Shown: positions 1-10,864 of the stretch, piece by piece
Position numbering within the stretch: the stretch's first letter is position 1
Layout: each line of letters starts with the position of its first letter
Source: Apiospora phragmitis
Lineage: Eukaryota > Ascomycota > Sordariomycetes > Amphisphaeriales > Apiosporaceae
Reading direction: 5' to 3'
Length of the DNA: 64,000 nt
Assembly: GCA_038363925.1 (NCBI GenBank)
Contig: JAQQWL010000011.1
Coordinates: 3,534,001 to 3,598,000, forward strand
Position numbers and translations under genes: made by a program
The notes under the pieces: model-generated
Told to the model about the DNA's origin: nothing
Database searches by the model: none
What the model saw: only the letters and a program-made list of their open reading frames with translations

Positions 1-192
1 CCCCTCCAATGCCAAGTCCTCCAATGCCTTATCGATTTCTTATCTCTACGGTCGTCACCAATTTTTTTTTGTGTACACCCAGAAGTTGTTGAGTGCAGGG
101 TCAATTGCAAACCAAATTCAACACAGGCATTACTCGAAAGGCCACTATTCAAGCGGATCACGTCCCTACACACCAGCTTCTCTGCTAGACCG

Positions 193-1340
193 ATGGCGCC
201 CACAAGACCGAACAAGAAGTCGAAGAAGGGCGACAAGGGCGCTGCTTCGGCACACGAGTCCAAAGTATCCCACTCCTCTATGTCAAGGCTGCCGAAACCC
301 AGCTTCAGGCAGGCAACCCTTCCGATGCCCTGGAGCTAGCGCAAAAGGCCCTGAGCCAGTCGCAAACAGGTAGCGATAGCGCCCTCGCTGCGCTGAACCT
401 GTTGGGACAAATCAACATCGAGATCGGCGAATTCGAGGCGGCCCGCTCATTCTTCCTCAAAGCCGTCGCCATCGACGAGGATGGCAGCAGGAGTGACGAG
501 ACAGGCGGCGGACCGGAGAAGTTCTTGTGCTTGGCGCAACTGAGCGAAGAAGGTGGCCAGGACAGTGTCAAATGGTTCGAGAAGGGGGCCGCGGCGCTCA
601 AGAACCAGATCCAGAAATTCGATGACCTCCAAAAGTTGACCGACGAACAAGAACTCCTGGTCGACGAATTCCGGCAGAAGCATGCCATGACACTCTGCGC
701 CGTTTCGGAGATCTACATGACGGATCTTTCATGGGAAGCGGACGCCGAGGCGCGCTGCGAGGCTCTTGTTACCGAGGCCACCATGGTCGCCCCCGAGTTC
801 GCCGAGACATGGCAAACTCTGGCCAGCGTACGGATCTCCCAGGAGCGATTCGATGACGCCAAGGCTGCCCTGATACGAAGTCTCGAGCTGTGGAAAGACC
901 TTCCGACGGGAGACCCCTCTGTACCTGATTTCCCCAGCCGCGTTGCGCTGGCCAGGTTGCTTATGGAAGTCGGCATGGAGCAGGAAGCCATCGAGGTCCT
1001 CGAGCGTTTGGTTGGAGAGGACGACCATAGCGTCGAAGTCTGGTATCTAGGAGGGTGGGGTCTCTACGTTATGGGCGAGAAGCAGAAGCAGCAGGATTCG
1101 GCTGAAGGAGGTGAATGGAAATCGACTTGGATCTCGAGCAAAACTTGGCTCAAGCAGTGCCTCAACCTGTTCAAGCAACAAGAGTACGAGGACGAGCGCC
1201 TGGGCAAACATGCCAATGAGCTTCTTACGGCTGTCAGTAAAGACCTTGGGGATACACCCTCTGACGATGAAGAGGAAGGAGAGGATGCAGACGATGTGTG
1301 GGAGGACGAGGATGGTAGTGATGAGGAGATGGGCGGTTGA
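193..1340 (+). CDS. ACL4: Acl4-like TPR chaperone of ribosomal protein L4 (one apparent frameshift)
   Basis: This encodes a TPR-repeat protein with a very acidic C-terminal tail (Asp/Glu-rich from about 1260 to the stop), the layout of Acl4, which in yeast captures newly made Rpl4 and escorts it to the pre-60S ribosome. I chose the ATG at 193 because it opens a basic start (MAPTRPNKKSKKGDKG) typical of the family. That frame runs only to about 270 and the TPR frame takes over (LLYVKAAETQ, then LNLLGQINIEIGEFEAA). One missing C in the CCC at 268-270 would join them and give 382 residues with no intron. There is no splice site to explain the shift, so I read it as a sequence error. If taken literally, only the part from about 402 is translated. 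The identity rests on family resemblance and the acidic tail. Confidence 0.8.
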
Positions 1341-1577
1341 AGGTTCGGACGCTTTAGATTTGCTTTCTTTTGACTGGTCACGTATTGGGTGCTAGATGTG
1401 ACGACAACATCTCGGCGTTTTGGTCTGGCATTTGAAGGCGTTAGGAGATAATAAAAATGATTTTGGGCAGCCTTCCTTGCGGTATGGATTGCTGCCAGAT
1501 CTACATTGGTCCAATTAACCAAACAATTGATGCGCCCGAACTCCATGCAATGTATCCGCATATATCCCCGACTCTAG

Positions 1578-2377
1578 TCACGTTGTGACTTTTAAGGACT
1601 CGACTCCCTCAGCCAAGCCACCTTCCTCATCGTCTCCCTCATCGACCTTGCCAACGAGACCACGCTCCCAGAGCTGCTTGCCTGTGAGCTTCTTCTCCTC
1701 CTTCACTCTGGCTTTCTTCAGCTCGGCGAGGCGCTCCTCCTCCTGGCGTATGCGCTCGTCTTCCATCTCCTTCATGAAACTTTCGCGCCACTTGATGAAC
1801 GTCTCCCTCGTAACGGGCGTGCCGTGGAACTTCTTGTTCTCCTCGCGCTCGGCCGCTAACAGGACCTCCTCGTGCTCGCGGGCCTTGGCCGCCCGCCGGT
1901 CCAGGATGAGCTGCTCCGCGTTCTCCTTCAGAGTCGTCACCAGCGTGAAGACCATGGCCATCCCCAGGTTCTCCTGGATTGTGTCCTCGAGCCCGGACAG
2001 CAGGGTGTCCTTGTCGTTGGCGACGGAGAAGAGCGGGTGCGGCGCCGCGTTCTGCGCCGGCGACAGGTCCAGCATCGGCGCCTCGTCCGGGTACGCGTCC
2101 GGGTACCGCACGTGCAGGATCACAGTCGGTGGCTCGTTGGTGTCTTCCTCGTCCAGCGGGAGATCCAGCAGGACCGAGACCCGGTATTCGGTCTCATTTA
2201 TATCTGTAGAGGTCGGGAGAAGCTTGGGGTTAGTGGATTGAAGATTTGCTGCATTGCGATCCATGGATGGCGGGGTAGAAAGAGGCTCGGGCTGGATCTG
2301 CGCAACTTACCTGTGATCTCTTCCGGGAAGATAGAGTCAAGAACTTCACGCTCTTCGACCTGCTCTTCACGACCCAT
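1578..2377 (-). CDS. GIR2: RWD-domain protein, Gir2/RWDD1 type
   Basis: There are two exons, 2377-2311 and 2203-1578, with an intron of 107 nt (donor GTAAGT at 2310, acceptor CTACAG ending at 2204). The spliced protein has 230 residues. It starts MGREEQVEEREVLDSIFPEE, the typical opening of an RWD domain, and continues with the YPDAYPDEAP signature. A charged helical segment follows (EEERLAELKKARVKEEKK), then LTGKQLWERG and an acidic end, the usual RWDD1/Gir2 architecture. In yeast, Gir2 binds Gcn1 and the GTPase Rbg2 and dampens Gcn2 signalling on stalled ribosomes; the same role here is inferred. The gene shares a 354-bp divergent promoter with PUF6. No breaks are seen. Confidence 0.9.
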
Positions 2378-2731
2378 CTTGTAAGGCTAAAGATTCTGTC
2401 TAAAGCCTCGCTTCTTCTGGGAGTCTTGTGCGATGCGATGCGTGTATTGTATGGTGACTGCAACTGCAGGCTACTGGTCAGGCACTTACACGCCTACCTC
2501 ATAGTGGGCTTACAGGCATTGATGGTGGGGTGCCGAAGACTGAGGGAGGTAGCTTGGCGCTGGTTTCACCGCCCGGCAGTAATAAAAATTCCCATGCGAT
2601 AACGCCAAACGTTTTGGACGTTATCTATCAGTAAGTAGCTTGGATAATTGGTAGCACTGCGGTTGCCCATTGGACACTGAAGAACATATCCCATCTTTTC
2701 GCTGCCATTTTCTCAGCACCCAAAACTCGAA
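2378..2731. promoter_or_regulatory. Divergent promoter between GIR2 and PUF6
   Basis: This 354-bp gap separates the start codons of GIR2 (leftward) and PUF6 (rightward), so it must carry both promoters. Its clearest feature is a near-perfect 28-nt palindrome at 2598-2625: outer arms GATAACG and CGTTATC, inner arms CCAAA and TTTGG, centred on CG. It lies about 107 bp before the PUF6 ATG. No canonical TATA box is evident. That the palindrome is a protein-binding site is inference. Confidence 0.5.
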
Positions 2732-4881
2732 ATGGCTCCCAGAGATGTTGCTACCGGCTCGAAGCGCAAGAGCCCTACCGGCTCTAAAGACCAGACTAAC
2801 AAGAAGCCCAAGTTCGAGAAGCGCCCGGCCCCCAAAGAAGAGCCTGTAGTCGACGAAAACGACGATGACTTCGAGACATTCTCGGACGACGCAGAGGATG
2901 GAGGTGCCTCGTTAGACAACAAGAAGGCCAATGGATCCAACGGCGCTGAAGCGTCGAATGGTAAGTCACGATCACTCCTACGTGTGTGTGTTACCAGCTC
3001 CGTAATACTTATCCTTTACCAGGCACGAATTCGCGAGAAGCACATCAGAAGCAGAAGCAGATTGCGCTCGAGCGCAGGAACCAGAAGCCTTTGGCCGACG
3101 AGTCCCTACGAGCGAAGAAGCTCTGGGAGAGGTTACGAAGGAAGTCTCATGTCCCGAAGGAGGAGCGAGACAAGCTTGTCGACGAGCTGTTCACCATCGT
3201 CACCGGCCGAATAAAGGAGTTTGCGCTGAAGCACGACACGGTTCGCGTCGTACAGACAGCCATCAAATACTCCAACCCCGAACGACGAAAGATGATTGCA
3301 AACGAGCTGAAGGGCACATTCGCGCAATTGGCCGAGAGCAAATACGCCAAGTTCTTGATCGGCAAGCTGATCGTGGAAGGCGAGAAGGAGATCCGGGAAC
3401 TTATCGTCCCTGAGTTCTACGGAAAGATTCGCAAGTTAATCAACCACCCGGAAGCCTCCTGGATTGTGGACGATATCTACCGTGGTGTCGCTACGTCCGA
3501 ACAGAAGGCGGTGATGCTACGTGAGTGGTATGGCCCCGAGTTTGCGGTCTTCAGAAGCTCCGGCGATGCTGCCAGCACGTCCGAGCTTGCCAAGATTATT
3601 GAGGAGCAGCCGAGCAAGAGGCCCATCATCATGAGGTATCTGCTGGATCTGACGAATCAGCTTATCCAAAAGAAGATGACTGGTTTCACTATGTTGCACG
3701 ACGCCATGCTTCAGTACTTCTTGAACACCAAAACCGGCACCGAGGAGGCAAAGGAGTACATCGAGATGATCAAGGAGGATGAGAGCGATCTGTTGAAGAA
3801 CATGGCTTTCACCAAATCTGGCGCCCGACTGGTCTCTCTTCTGTTGGCATATGGTTCTGCCAAGGACCGCAAGCAAATCCTCAAGGCCTACAAGGACACG
3901 TTTCAAATGATGTCAACTGATGCGCATGGTTATCTCATCATCCTGACTGCCTACGACGTCATTGATGATACCGTTTTGACTTCCAAGTCCATATTCCCGG
4001 AGATGCTTGGTAGGGGCGAACAGGACGATGGCAATAACCTGGTTGTCCTTGCAAATGACCCGCATGGTCGTCTATGTGTCCGGTATCTGTTTGAGGGCCC
4101 TTCAAGAGCCCTCTTCGATGGCCGCCACCGCCGTGTTGCCCTCGAGCGCTTGGCGGAGATTGACGAGATACGGAAAACAACCAGTAAGAAGGACCCTGAG
4201 ATACGCAGGAAAGAACTCATCACGGCTATATTCCCACCTATGATCTCTTCCGTCGAGTCTTCGGCCCTGGAATTAGTATCTACCCCATTTGGCTGCCAGA
4301 TGGTTGAAGACATTTTATTGTCTGCCGTCGGTGACAAGTCCAAGGCCCTAGAGGCCGTTGCTAGTGCAGCCGGCGGTGACCCGGACGCAGAGAATGAAGT
4401 CGATGACGAGGAGGAAGCCAAGGCGGAAGATGATGAGGAACCAGCACAAGTCCACATATCCAAAAATTCCTTTGCCAGTCGTCTCTTCAAGACGCTCATC
4501 GCCGGTGGACGTTATGACAAGGTTACCAAGCAAATCAAGCCGGTGGACCCGCCGCTGCATTTTGCAGATATATTCTACCCGGTCGTCAAGGACTACATTG
4601 TATCATGGGCTACCGGCCCCAGCTCCTTTGTTGTCCTGAACTTGCTCCAAGCCGAAGACTTCTCTCACGGCGATGAGGTAAGGAAGATCCTGAAAAAGGA
4701 GATGAAGGCGTTGGAGAAGGCAGCCTCCGAAGAGACCCCTGAGCAAAAGGCCGCTCGAGAGGCCGCGGAGACCAGCGGAGACGGAGATAAGACGGCCACA
4801 AAGGGCAAGAAGGGACCCAAGAAGGAGAGGCCGGTTGGGAACACGGGTGCCAGGCTGTTGTTAGAAATGCTCAAGAAGTAA
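2732..4881 (+). CDS. PUF6: Puf6/PUM3-type Pumilio-like protein
   Basis: Two exons (2732-2960 and 3023-4881) are joined across a 62-nt intron with GTAAGT donor and CCAG acceptor, giving 695 residues. The first about 80 residues are basic and acidic low complexity. The body carries Pumilio/PUF-like repeats (for example FALKHDTVRVVQTAIKYSN and SKYAKFLIGKLIVEG), followed by the CPL region with an acidic insert and a conserved final segment ending ARLLLEMLKK. Puf6 acts in 60S ribosome assembly in the nucleolus and, in yeast, in ASH1 mRNA repression. PUM3-type proteins use an L-shaped repeat array to bind nucleic acid without strict sequence preference. The reading frame is intact. It shares its promoter region with GIR2. 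Confidence 0.92.
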
Positions 4882-6121
4882 TGTACGGAGCAATACAGGG
4901 CTACAAAGGCGGCAGGGCCTACCTGCCAGCACTTTGGGTGGGATTGCGTCCGGGTATTGGGCGAAGTAATTCACCGTTCTAGTAGTTTTTTCATGCGATC
5001 TTATGTTGTGGTACAGCTGACTGTTGTGCTTCGTAGACGCGTCGCATGAGCCGACATGTGTTGGTGACCTTTGTGGACAAGTATTTCAAAACGGCATTCG
5101 CTTGCCGGATATCGTGTTACGATTGTTTCTGTGACTACCTATCTTTGGAAAGGGGTCTTGACATATGCGGTTCTCCGGAAGCGAAGGCGGCCACTGGGTT
5201 CACAAGCATGGATATGATTTCAAGTCCCAGCAGTAGATCCTGGGGCTGCCAATGCAATCAGTGCTGCATGTCCAATGTATATAGCCGCTTTTTGGATCAA
5301 GAGGCCGCCCAGTTCTTCGTAGTTTTGCACTCTTACTATAAGTCATGGAAGGCATCTTCGCCACGCTGTATACGTCGAGCAAGAGCACGACATGACAAAG
5401 ACGGACCTTGCAACGGGCCTCGGAGCGCTGGCTGCCGGACATGGCCATCGTGACCACGTGTAGGTAAAGCAGTAAGTAGTTCTTCTGTGTACAATTAATA
5501 TGTACCTATGCATCTTATCCAGAGACGTCTTGCGTCGCCTTCGTCGACACCAGTCGGGTCAAACCAATACTACATCAATCATACGTCTTCAGGGCTTCAT
5601 ATTTCGTTTTTACTTACAGGCGTACTACAAGACATCATGAAGTGCTGGAGCTTGCTTGGTTGAAATCAAGGTCGCCCTCCCTCCCACTGATGTCCTGTTC
5701 TGTTGCGTGACTTCCCAAACAGGAACGTCTGATGGCACAAACACTTCGTTTGCGTGCTGTTCAACATTGAGCCTGTCCACTTCCTGCTTCTGGGCTGGTC
5801 GTACTTCATACCTAATTTCCTATGCACCACATTCGTCTCCCCTCTAGTCTTTTTTCCCCTCCTCTCCTCCATTACCAAGCACACATCCCTTTCACCTGGA
5901 GTCGCCAACCAACCAATCTTCCACCGTACATCGTGGTCATTTGTGGCTGGTGCAAACTTAGTCAAGGTTGATATCAGTCATCGATGCTCACTGAAAGCTT
6001 CTCATGGTTTACTGTGACTGGGTTTGATCCGAGCTTCGGCAGTTCATCGATGATTGTTCCGTTCCTTACATACATTGGCGTCACTACCACACTGACCTGG
6101 TCGACGTTGTCTACCATCTCC
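4882..6121. other. Intergenic, 1.2 kb
   Basis: This stretch holds the PUF6 3' end and the 5' leader of the membrane-protein gene at 6122. An open frame at 5046-5453 has no recognisable domain and no supporting splice structure. 5680-5930 is pyrimidine-rich, which suits a fungal leader or core promoter. Confidence 0.5.
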
Positions 6122-7393
6122 ATGATGGAGGGGAGAATGGAAATCAGTCAGCTTCTCAGAAGAGACTGTCCGCGAGGTTCTTACCCCTACCGTTGCCAGA
6201 GCCCAGAATTCGATGGCTGTTGTTCGAGTAAGTACAAGGAGCACTCTCATCCCCACCTACACAGAAAACACACACGGCACCCGTGCCTGACTCTTGATTC
6301 CTTGATACTGATGATGGCAATCGGACATCTGCTAATGCGTACGGCCACAGACGACCCATGCACGGAGGGAGGTTGCCATGACGATACGGCTCCGTCGCAA
6401 GCCTCAGGGACCGATGATCCAGACCCCGATCCGACACCCAGCCCAACAGAGATTGCGTCAGTAGGTCCGCCTGTGACAGCGGACCCAACGGACACAACGA
6501 CTTCATCGGCGGCGTCCTCTTCAGCGGATACAACGTCCACCGATACTACCAGCGCCACCCCAATCCCGACAGCAACAACCATCACGGTCCCCCCCCCACA
6601 CCAGACTGTTCAGCCGACCACTACGCCGGAAAGCAACAACACTGGCGACAATTTTGTGCTTGGGCGTGCAGATATTGCTGGCATCAGCGTTGGCGGTGTC
6701 ATTGGGGGGCTGTTGTTGCTTTTCGTCGTATTCTTACTGACCCGCCGCCGCAAGTTGGCCAAGCGCATGCCATCTTTTGTCGATGCACGTGGTGACCAAC
6801 TCGACGAGAAGCTTATGCATGACAACCAGAAAGCTGCAATGGGTGTTCGCAGTGAGAGCAATGGCGAGGATGTGTTTGCACCCTTTGGCGGTAGTAGAGT
6901 AGTAGCTCGGCTCATTTCCCGCGAATCACTTCAGATCTGACTCTCAGCTACAGGAAGGGCGGCTTCTCCAGTGAAGAATACCGAGCGAGAAAGTACAGAG
7001 CCGTCGAAGAGACTCGGAACCCCTCACGATAGCATGCTAAGTATGGGAGGCAACAGCTCCCTTGTAAGCCCCATTACACCCACCAACACGGGACCAAGTG
7101 CTTGGAAAGACTTGCCCGGCGGCCTAGCACAGGATACCATCGAGGAGGAGATATCAGATGTGCCCGCTCAACTCGATAGCAAGCCAGTGTACATCGAGCT
7201 GGATTCCAGAGACACAGAGAGACGGGCCCCGGCAGAACTGCCTACCGCGGCAAAGCCACCCTCGATACCAAGACCCAAATCTACCAACGACGCTCTGAAG
7301 CACCCGGGTTTGTTGACTCCAGGGTATCGCACAATGACTGGAACCGTTTTGCAACCCGACGGACGAGCCCGTTCTGGTTCGGGCAACCCCTGA
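6122..7393 (+). CDS. Single-pass membrane protein with Cys-rich head, Mid2/WSC-like layout
   Basis: There are three exons, 6122-6227, 6351-6890 and 6954-7393. The introns are 123 and 63 nt, with GTAAGT and GTAGTA donors and CACAG and CTACAG acceptors. The 361-residue product has a short N-terminus, then a compact Cys motif (DCPRGSYPYRC, FDGCCSNDPC, EGGC). A Ser/Thr/Pro-rich stretch of about 90 residues follows, likely O-mannosylated. One membrane helix (VGGVIGGLLLLFVVFLL) is followed by RRRK and a disordered cytoplasmic tail. This architecture recurs in fungal cell-wall sensors, but the exact role is unknown. There is no classical signal peptide. The ATG at 6137 would also work. The first Cys-rich unit is only completed by splicing, which supports the intron. 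Confidence 0.78.
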
Positions 7394-8336
7394 GAGGTAC
7401 TCTCAATGCAACGTCTGCAGAATGGCAGTCTAACCGACATGTCAATAGCTGGACTCACCTCTGAGGGTGTGTTATCTGTGAAGCAGTATCATACGTAGGC
7501 CGAGGCATTTGGAGTCGGTTGCCATCTATTGTAGGCGCGGGCTCTCATAAAGAGCATGGAGCCACATGGATTGCATGTAACGCAACCAACCGTCAGCGAG
7601 CTGGGTTTTCTGGAGAATCTCGGTGGAAACAAATGCGATTTCCCTACTTGCTCGATCCCTAGATACCCCTGAAAACCCCTGGATTTGATGTCGTGCAGTC
7701 AATGGTATGGACCAAGAAACATACTAAGTAGTTCATACATGGCAAGACCATGTAGACATTAAAGTGCAATTTGCCTAACATTCAGAATTCACTGAGAGTA
7801 TAAGTAATACTGAGCTTCTATAGAACCCAATCTCCAGTGCTGTTTGGAACTGTCTGGATGGCAATCTGTGCCATTTCTGGGTTGGATTGAGTATCGCTTT
7901 TGCCTTTGGTCATCTGAAAGAAGAAAAGGGGGAGCGGCCCCAAATGTATATCATAGAACCCGCGATCGACCGCCATTAACAAAAAAAAGCACCTTCAAAC
8001 AACAATGATGCATGTTATCTGTGTTGCCTAAGACGGCGACGAGGCCATCTGAAATCGAAACCTATCCTACGCCATTTCCATGCAAAATACAGAATGTAAT
8101 CGTCTCTGGTCTCCTCAGCTCAGACCAACCGGATCGTGATGTCCTTTGGTCTTTATGCAATTCTAGTAATAATGATGGGGAGAAACTCGTGAAGAGGGAA
8201 TAACGCCAGTTTCTGTGATAACGAGAACGACAAACACAACGGCCAAAACAGAAAACTCAAAAAGGAAGCAACTTTAACCTGCTAAGCCCCTATTTTTCAT
8301 ACTGGACGATTCCTTGTCGGTCGGTTTATGACCCTC
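7394..8336. other. Intergenic between convergent genes, 0.94 kb
   Basis: This holds the 3' ends of the membrane-protein gene and RPB4, which converge. I see no gene-like frame, repeat or RNA gene. It is somewhat A/T-richer than the flanking coding sequence. Confidence 0.5.
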
Positions 8337-9036
8337 CTATTGATTCATGAACTTGCCGACTTCGTTCAGCAGGTCGTCAAGCTCATTGTCGCTGATCTTG
8401 TCCTGGAGTGACGGGATGAGCGTCTTGGCTTCCTCGGCATTGTCGCAGCATAGCGACCCTACACAAGCGCGGAGTGTTAGCTGTCATCACACAGAGAGAC
8501 CGAGTGCGTGTGTATGGAGGCCTGCTGCTGTGGGTGAACATACCAAGCTGTGCGCGCTCAAACTTGTGGAATTGAGGGTAGGCGCCCAAGAGTCGTTCCA
8601 CCGCCTCGACATTCTCCTTGTTCTTGAAGCGCGAGAAGGCATCCAGGTAGTCAATCGTCTTGCTCAGCATCCTGTTGGTAGTAAACGCAGTCGTGTGTCA
8701 GCTACTAGAATAGGCCAAACAAAAACACAAGACTCCCACACAAACATGCGCCGTGAGCACAATCTCTCCCTCACTCCTCTGGGTGAACACGCAGATTTTC
8801 CTGCTTTTCTTCACGGTTCTGAATGCTAGAATTGGGGGGACTTGGACGTACTCAGTCTCGTGCGCCTCGCCCTTGCCCTTGCGCCTGCTTTCCGAAATGG
8901 CGTTGAGCAGGAGCGAAGCCTCCGACAGCGACAACGTGTCGACGTCCTGGAATTCGCCTAGATGGAGCTCGGACGATGCCTCCTCGTTGCCCGCCGGGAC
9001 AGGCTTAGTACGTGAAGTCTGTTGGTTGGCAGACAT
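8337..9036 (-). CDS. RPB4: RNA polymerase II subunit Rpb4
   Basis: Three exons (9036-8852, 8671-8544, 8458-8337) encode 144 residues. Donors are GTACGT and GTATGT, and acceptors are CAACAG and TGTAG. The N-terminus is disordered, then comes TLSLSEASLLLNAI, the conserved entry to the Rpb4 helical fold. LDAFSRFKNKENVEAVERLL and YPQFHKFERAQLGSLC follow, then a C-terminal helix ending DDLLNEVGKFMNQ. With Rpb7, Rpb4 forms the Pol II stalk used in initiation, termination and mRNA export. The first junction makes the conserved HETEMLSKTIDYL. The frame is intact, and the length fits fungal Rpb4. It is divergent from TRS23. Confidence 0.93.
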
Positions 9037-9778
9037 GGTCGTTGTGATCGGTCGGTATGTCGAAACTCTCGTCTAGCAACCCTTCCCTTTCCCTTTCTCT
9101 CTCCCTCGTTCGATAGGGACTGGTGCAATAGACAGATAGCGATAATGGGCGGTCGGTTCGCGATAATAGGTTGCTTTTGCTAAAAATGAAGTCGCGCAAG
9201 GATAAAGAGCCCGAGGGAAAAACTGGAGCTGCGAGAGCTTTGTATTTGGGTGGCGTGACAGGGAAGTCGTGATGGCAGCAGCAAGGCCTTGGGTTGGTAA
9301 GGTTATCTTGTTCTGGAAGGCTCGAAGGTTGCCCGGATGCGGCTCTGGCAGACCAAAGGACCTTGGATGTTCGGACGCTAAAGCTGGGGAGAGCTCCCTG
9401 AGACGTACCCAAGTACTGTACAGTACAGTGTCGGGAAGGTGGGATGGGTCCCTGTCGGAAAGCAAGCCTGACAGCCTGAGGCGGTCTTATTGGCAGAAAA
9501 AGCCCGAATCAGGCGTGCCGGAGAAACTTCGGTGGAGATCCGGCTACCAGTGGCAGGCAATTGCAAGGCTTCCTTAGGTACACCACCACGTCACGTCGAA
9601 TCGGAGGTTGACGGCGAGCATACGGGCCAAAAGCGTTGTATGTGAATAGAACAGGAAGGAAACAAAAAGCCAGTCTTGTCGCATTGGGAGACCAACATGA
9701 GAAGGCCTTGAGACCTCGACTCTCATTTGCTTTTACGCGGCCTAGTCATAGGTCCTGGGACAGATATTCCACACAAAG
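9037..9778. promoter_or_regulatory. Divergent promoter region of RPB4 and TRS23
   Basis: This 742-bp spacer serves RPB4 (leftward) and TRS23 (rightward). It contains the perfect 12-bp palindrome TACTGTACAGTA near 9415-9426 within a short run of GTAC/CAGT units, and a (CT/GA)-rich stretch near 9082-9105. No other gene is evident. Confidence 0.45.
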
Positions 9779-10463
9779 ATGTAAGCGCACCTCCCCAACC
9801 CCGATATGGTCGGATACTGAGGATATTCACATGATTTCTAGGGCTGTCATTGCACTTCTCATCATCAACAAGGCCGGAGGTCTGATATATAATCGGACTT
9901 TCGGGGAGGGGCTTAATCAGCTCAATTCGAATGACTATCTGGTTCTGGCGGGTACCTTTCATGGGTTGGTCTCTCTCCCCCATTGAGCCCCCTTCCGTCT
10001 CTCTTGTGCCAGCTCTAGAGAAGAAAGCGTATGCTGAGACGTCGCAAACAGTGTCCACGCCATCACGGCGCGCCTGAACCCCTTGCGGGAACACCAGGCT
10101 GCACATTACTACGCCCAGCAGCAGCAGCACCACCACTCCTCCAGCGGCAGCATTGGCGGCACGTCCTCGGGAGGAGGCCAAGGAGGGCCCTTACCCAGCC
10201 GGCCGGAGCCCCCCTCGGGGCTCGAGGTGATGGAGACGGAGAACTTCCGGCTGCAGTGCTTCAACACGCAGACGGGCACCAAGTTCCTGCTGTTCACCGA
10301 CACCATGCAGGCCAACGTCGACGTCGCTATGCGGAAGGTCTACGAGCTGTACGCCGACTACGTCATGAAGAACCCCTTCTACCAGCTCGAGATGCCTGTG
10401 CGCTGCGACATGTTCGACCGCAAGCTCAACTCGTACATCCGGGAGATTAATAATTCTCGTTGA
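9779..10463 (+). CDS. TRS23: TRAPP complex subunit Trs23 (TRAPPC4), start codon split by an intron
   Basis: The sybindin-family product begins MAVIALLIINKAGG and continues to LVLAGTFHGVHAITARL. It has a Gln/His/Ser/Gly-rich insert and a conserved end (ENFRLQCFNTQTGTKF, then QLEMPVRCDMFDRKL). Trs23 is a core TRAPP subunit, part of the exchange factor for Rab1/Ypt1 in ER-Golgi traffic. My model has three coding exons: 9779-9780 (the AT of ATG), 9842-9964 and 10052-10463, giving 178 residues. Intron 1 (61 nt) runs from GTAAGC to TTTCTAG and splits the start codon as AT|G. Intron 2 (87 nt) uses GTTGGT. An unspliced start at 9831 would give MISRAVIALL, but the spliced form matches the family N-terminus better. 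Confidence 0.87.
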
Positions 10464-10864
10464 TGAACGCCCGTCGAGGCTGTGAACCATCGGTGTTTGG
10501 ACGGGGCCGATGATACGTCGGCAACCAGGAGATGGATGCACTTATGAGGAGTGATACATACTCAGTTTAAGGCACGCAAGCACAAGCCAGGTACTCAAAT
10601 GGGTCTGGGTCATGAATTGATCATGAACATACCATGGTTTTGCTAGGCGAAGGTGCAGGTGGCTTACAAGGAACAGACTCTTCACGATTCTGTCTGCATG
10701 GGACGGCGTTAGGTGTTTACTTGTATGCAATGGATTTTTGTTAGTATAAAGAGAACTGTTCGTAGAGAATAAAGACCTCTCCGCTGTCATGACCAGTTTC
10801 TCTTTAGTCTATTCCGTATTGTACAGATACAAAGCAGCACGTGAACATGGAAGCTCAAGGTCAT
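10464..10864. other. Intergenic between convergent genes, 0.4 kb
   Basis: This holds the 3' ends of TRS23 and RPN10. Nothing else is recognised. Confidence 0.5.

Noticed and set aside
5046..5453. Open frame of 135 codons downstream of PUF6
   Set aside because: No domain, no supporting neighbours, Cys/Trp-rich composition unlike the genes around it; probably chance.
10031..10450. Alternative frame over TRS23 exon 3
   Set aside because: Arg/His/Ala-rich shadow of the real TRAPP frame caused by high GC at third positions.
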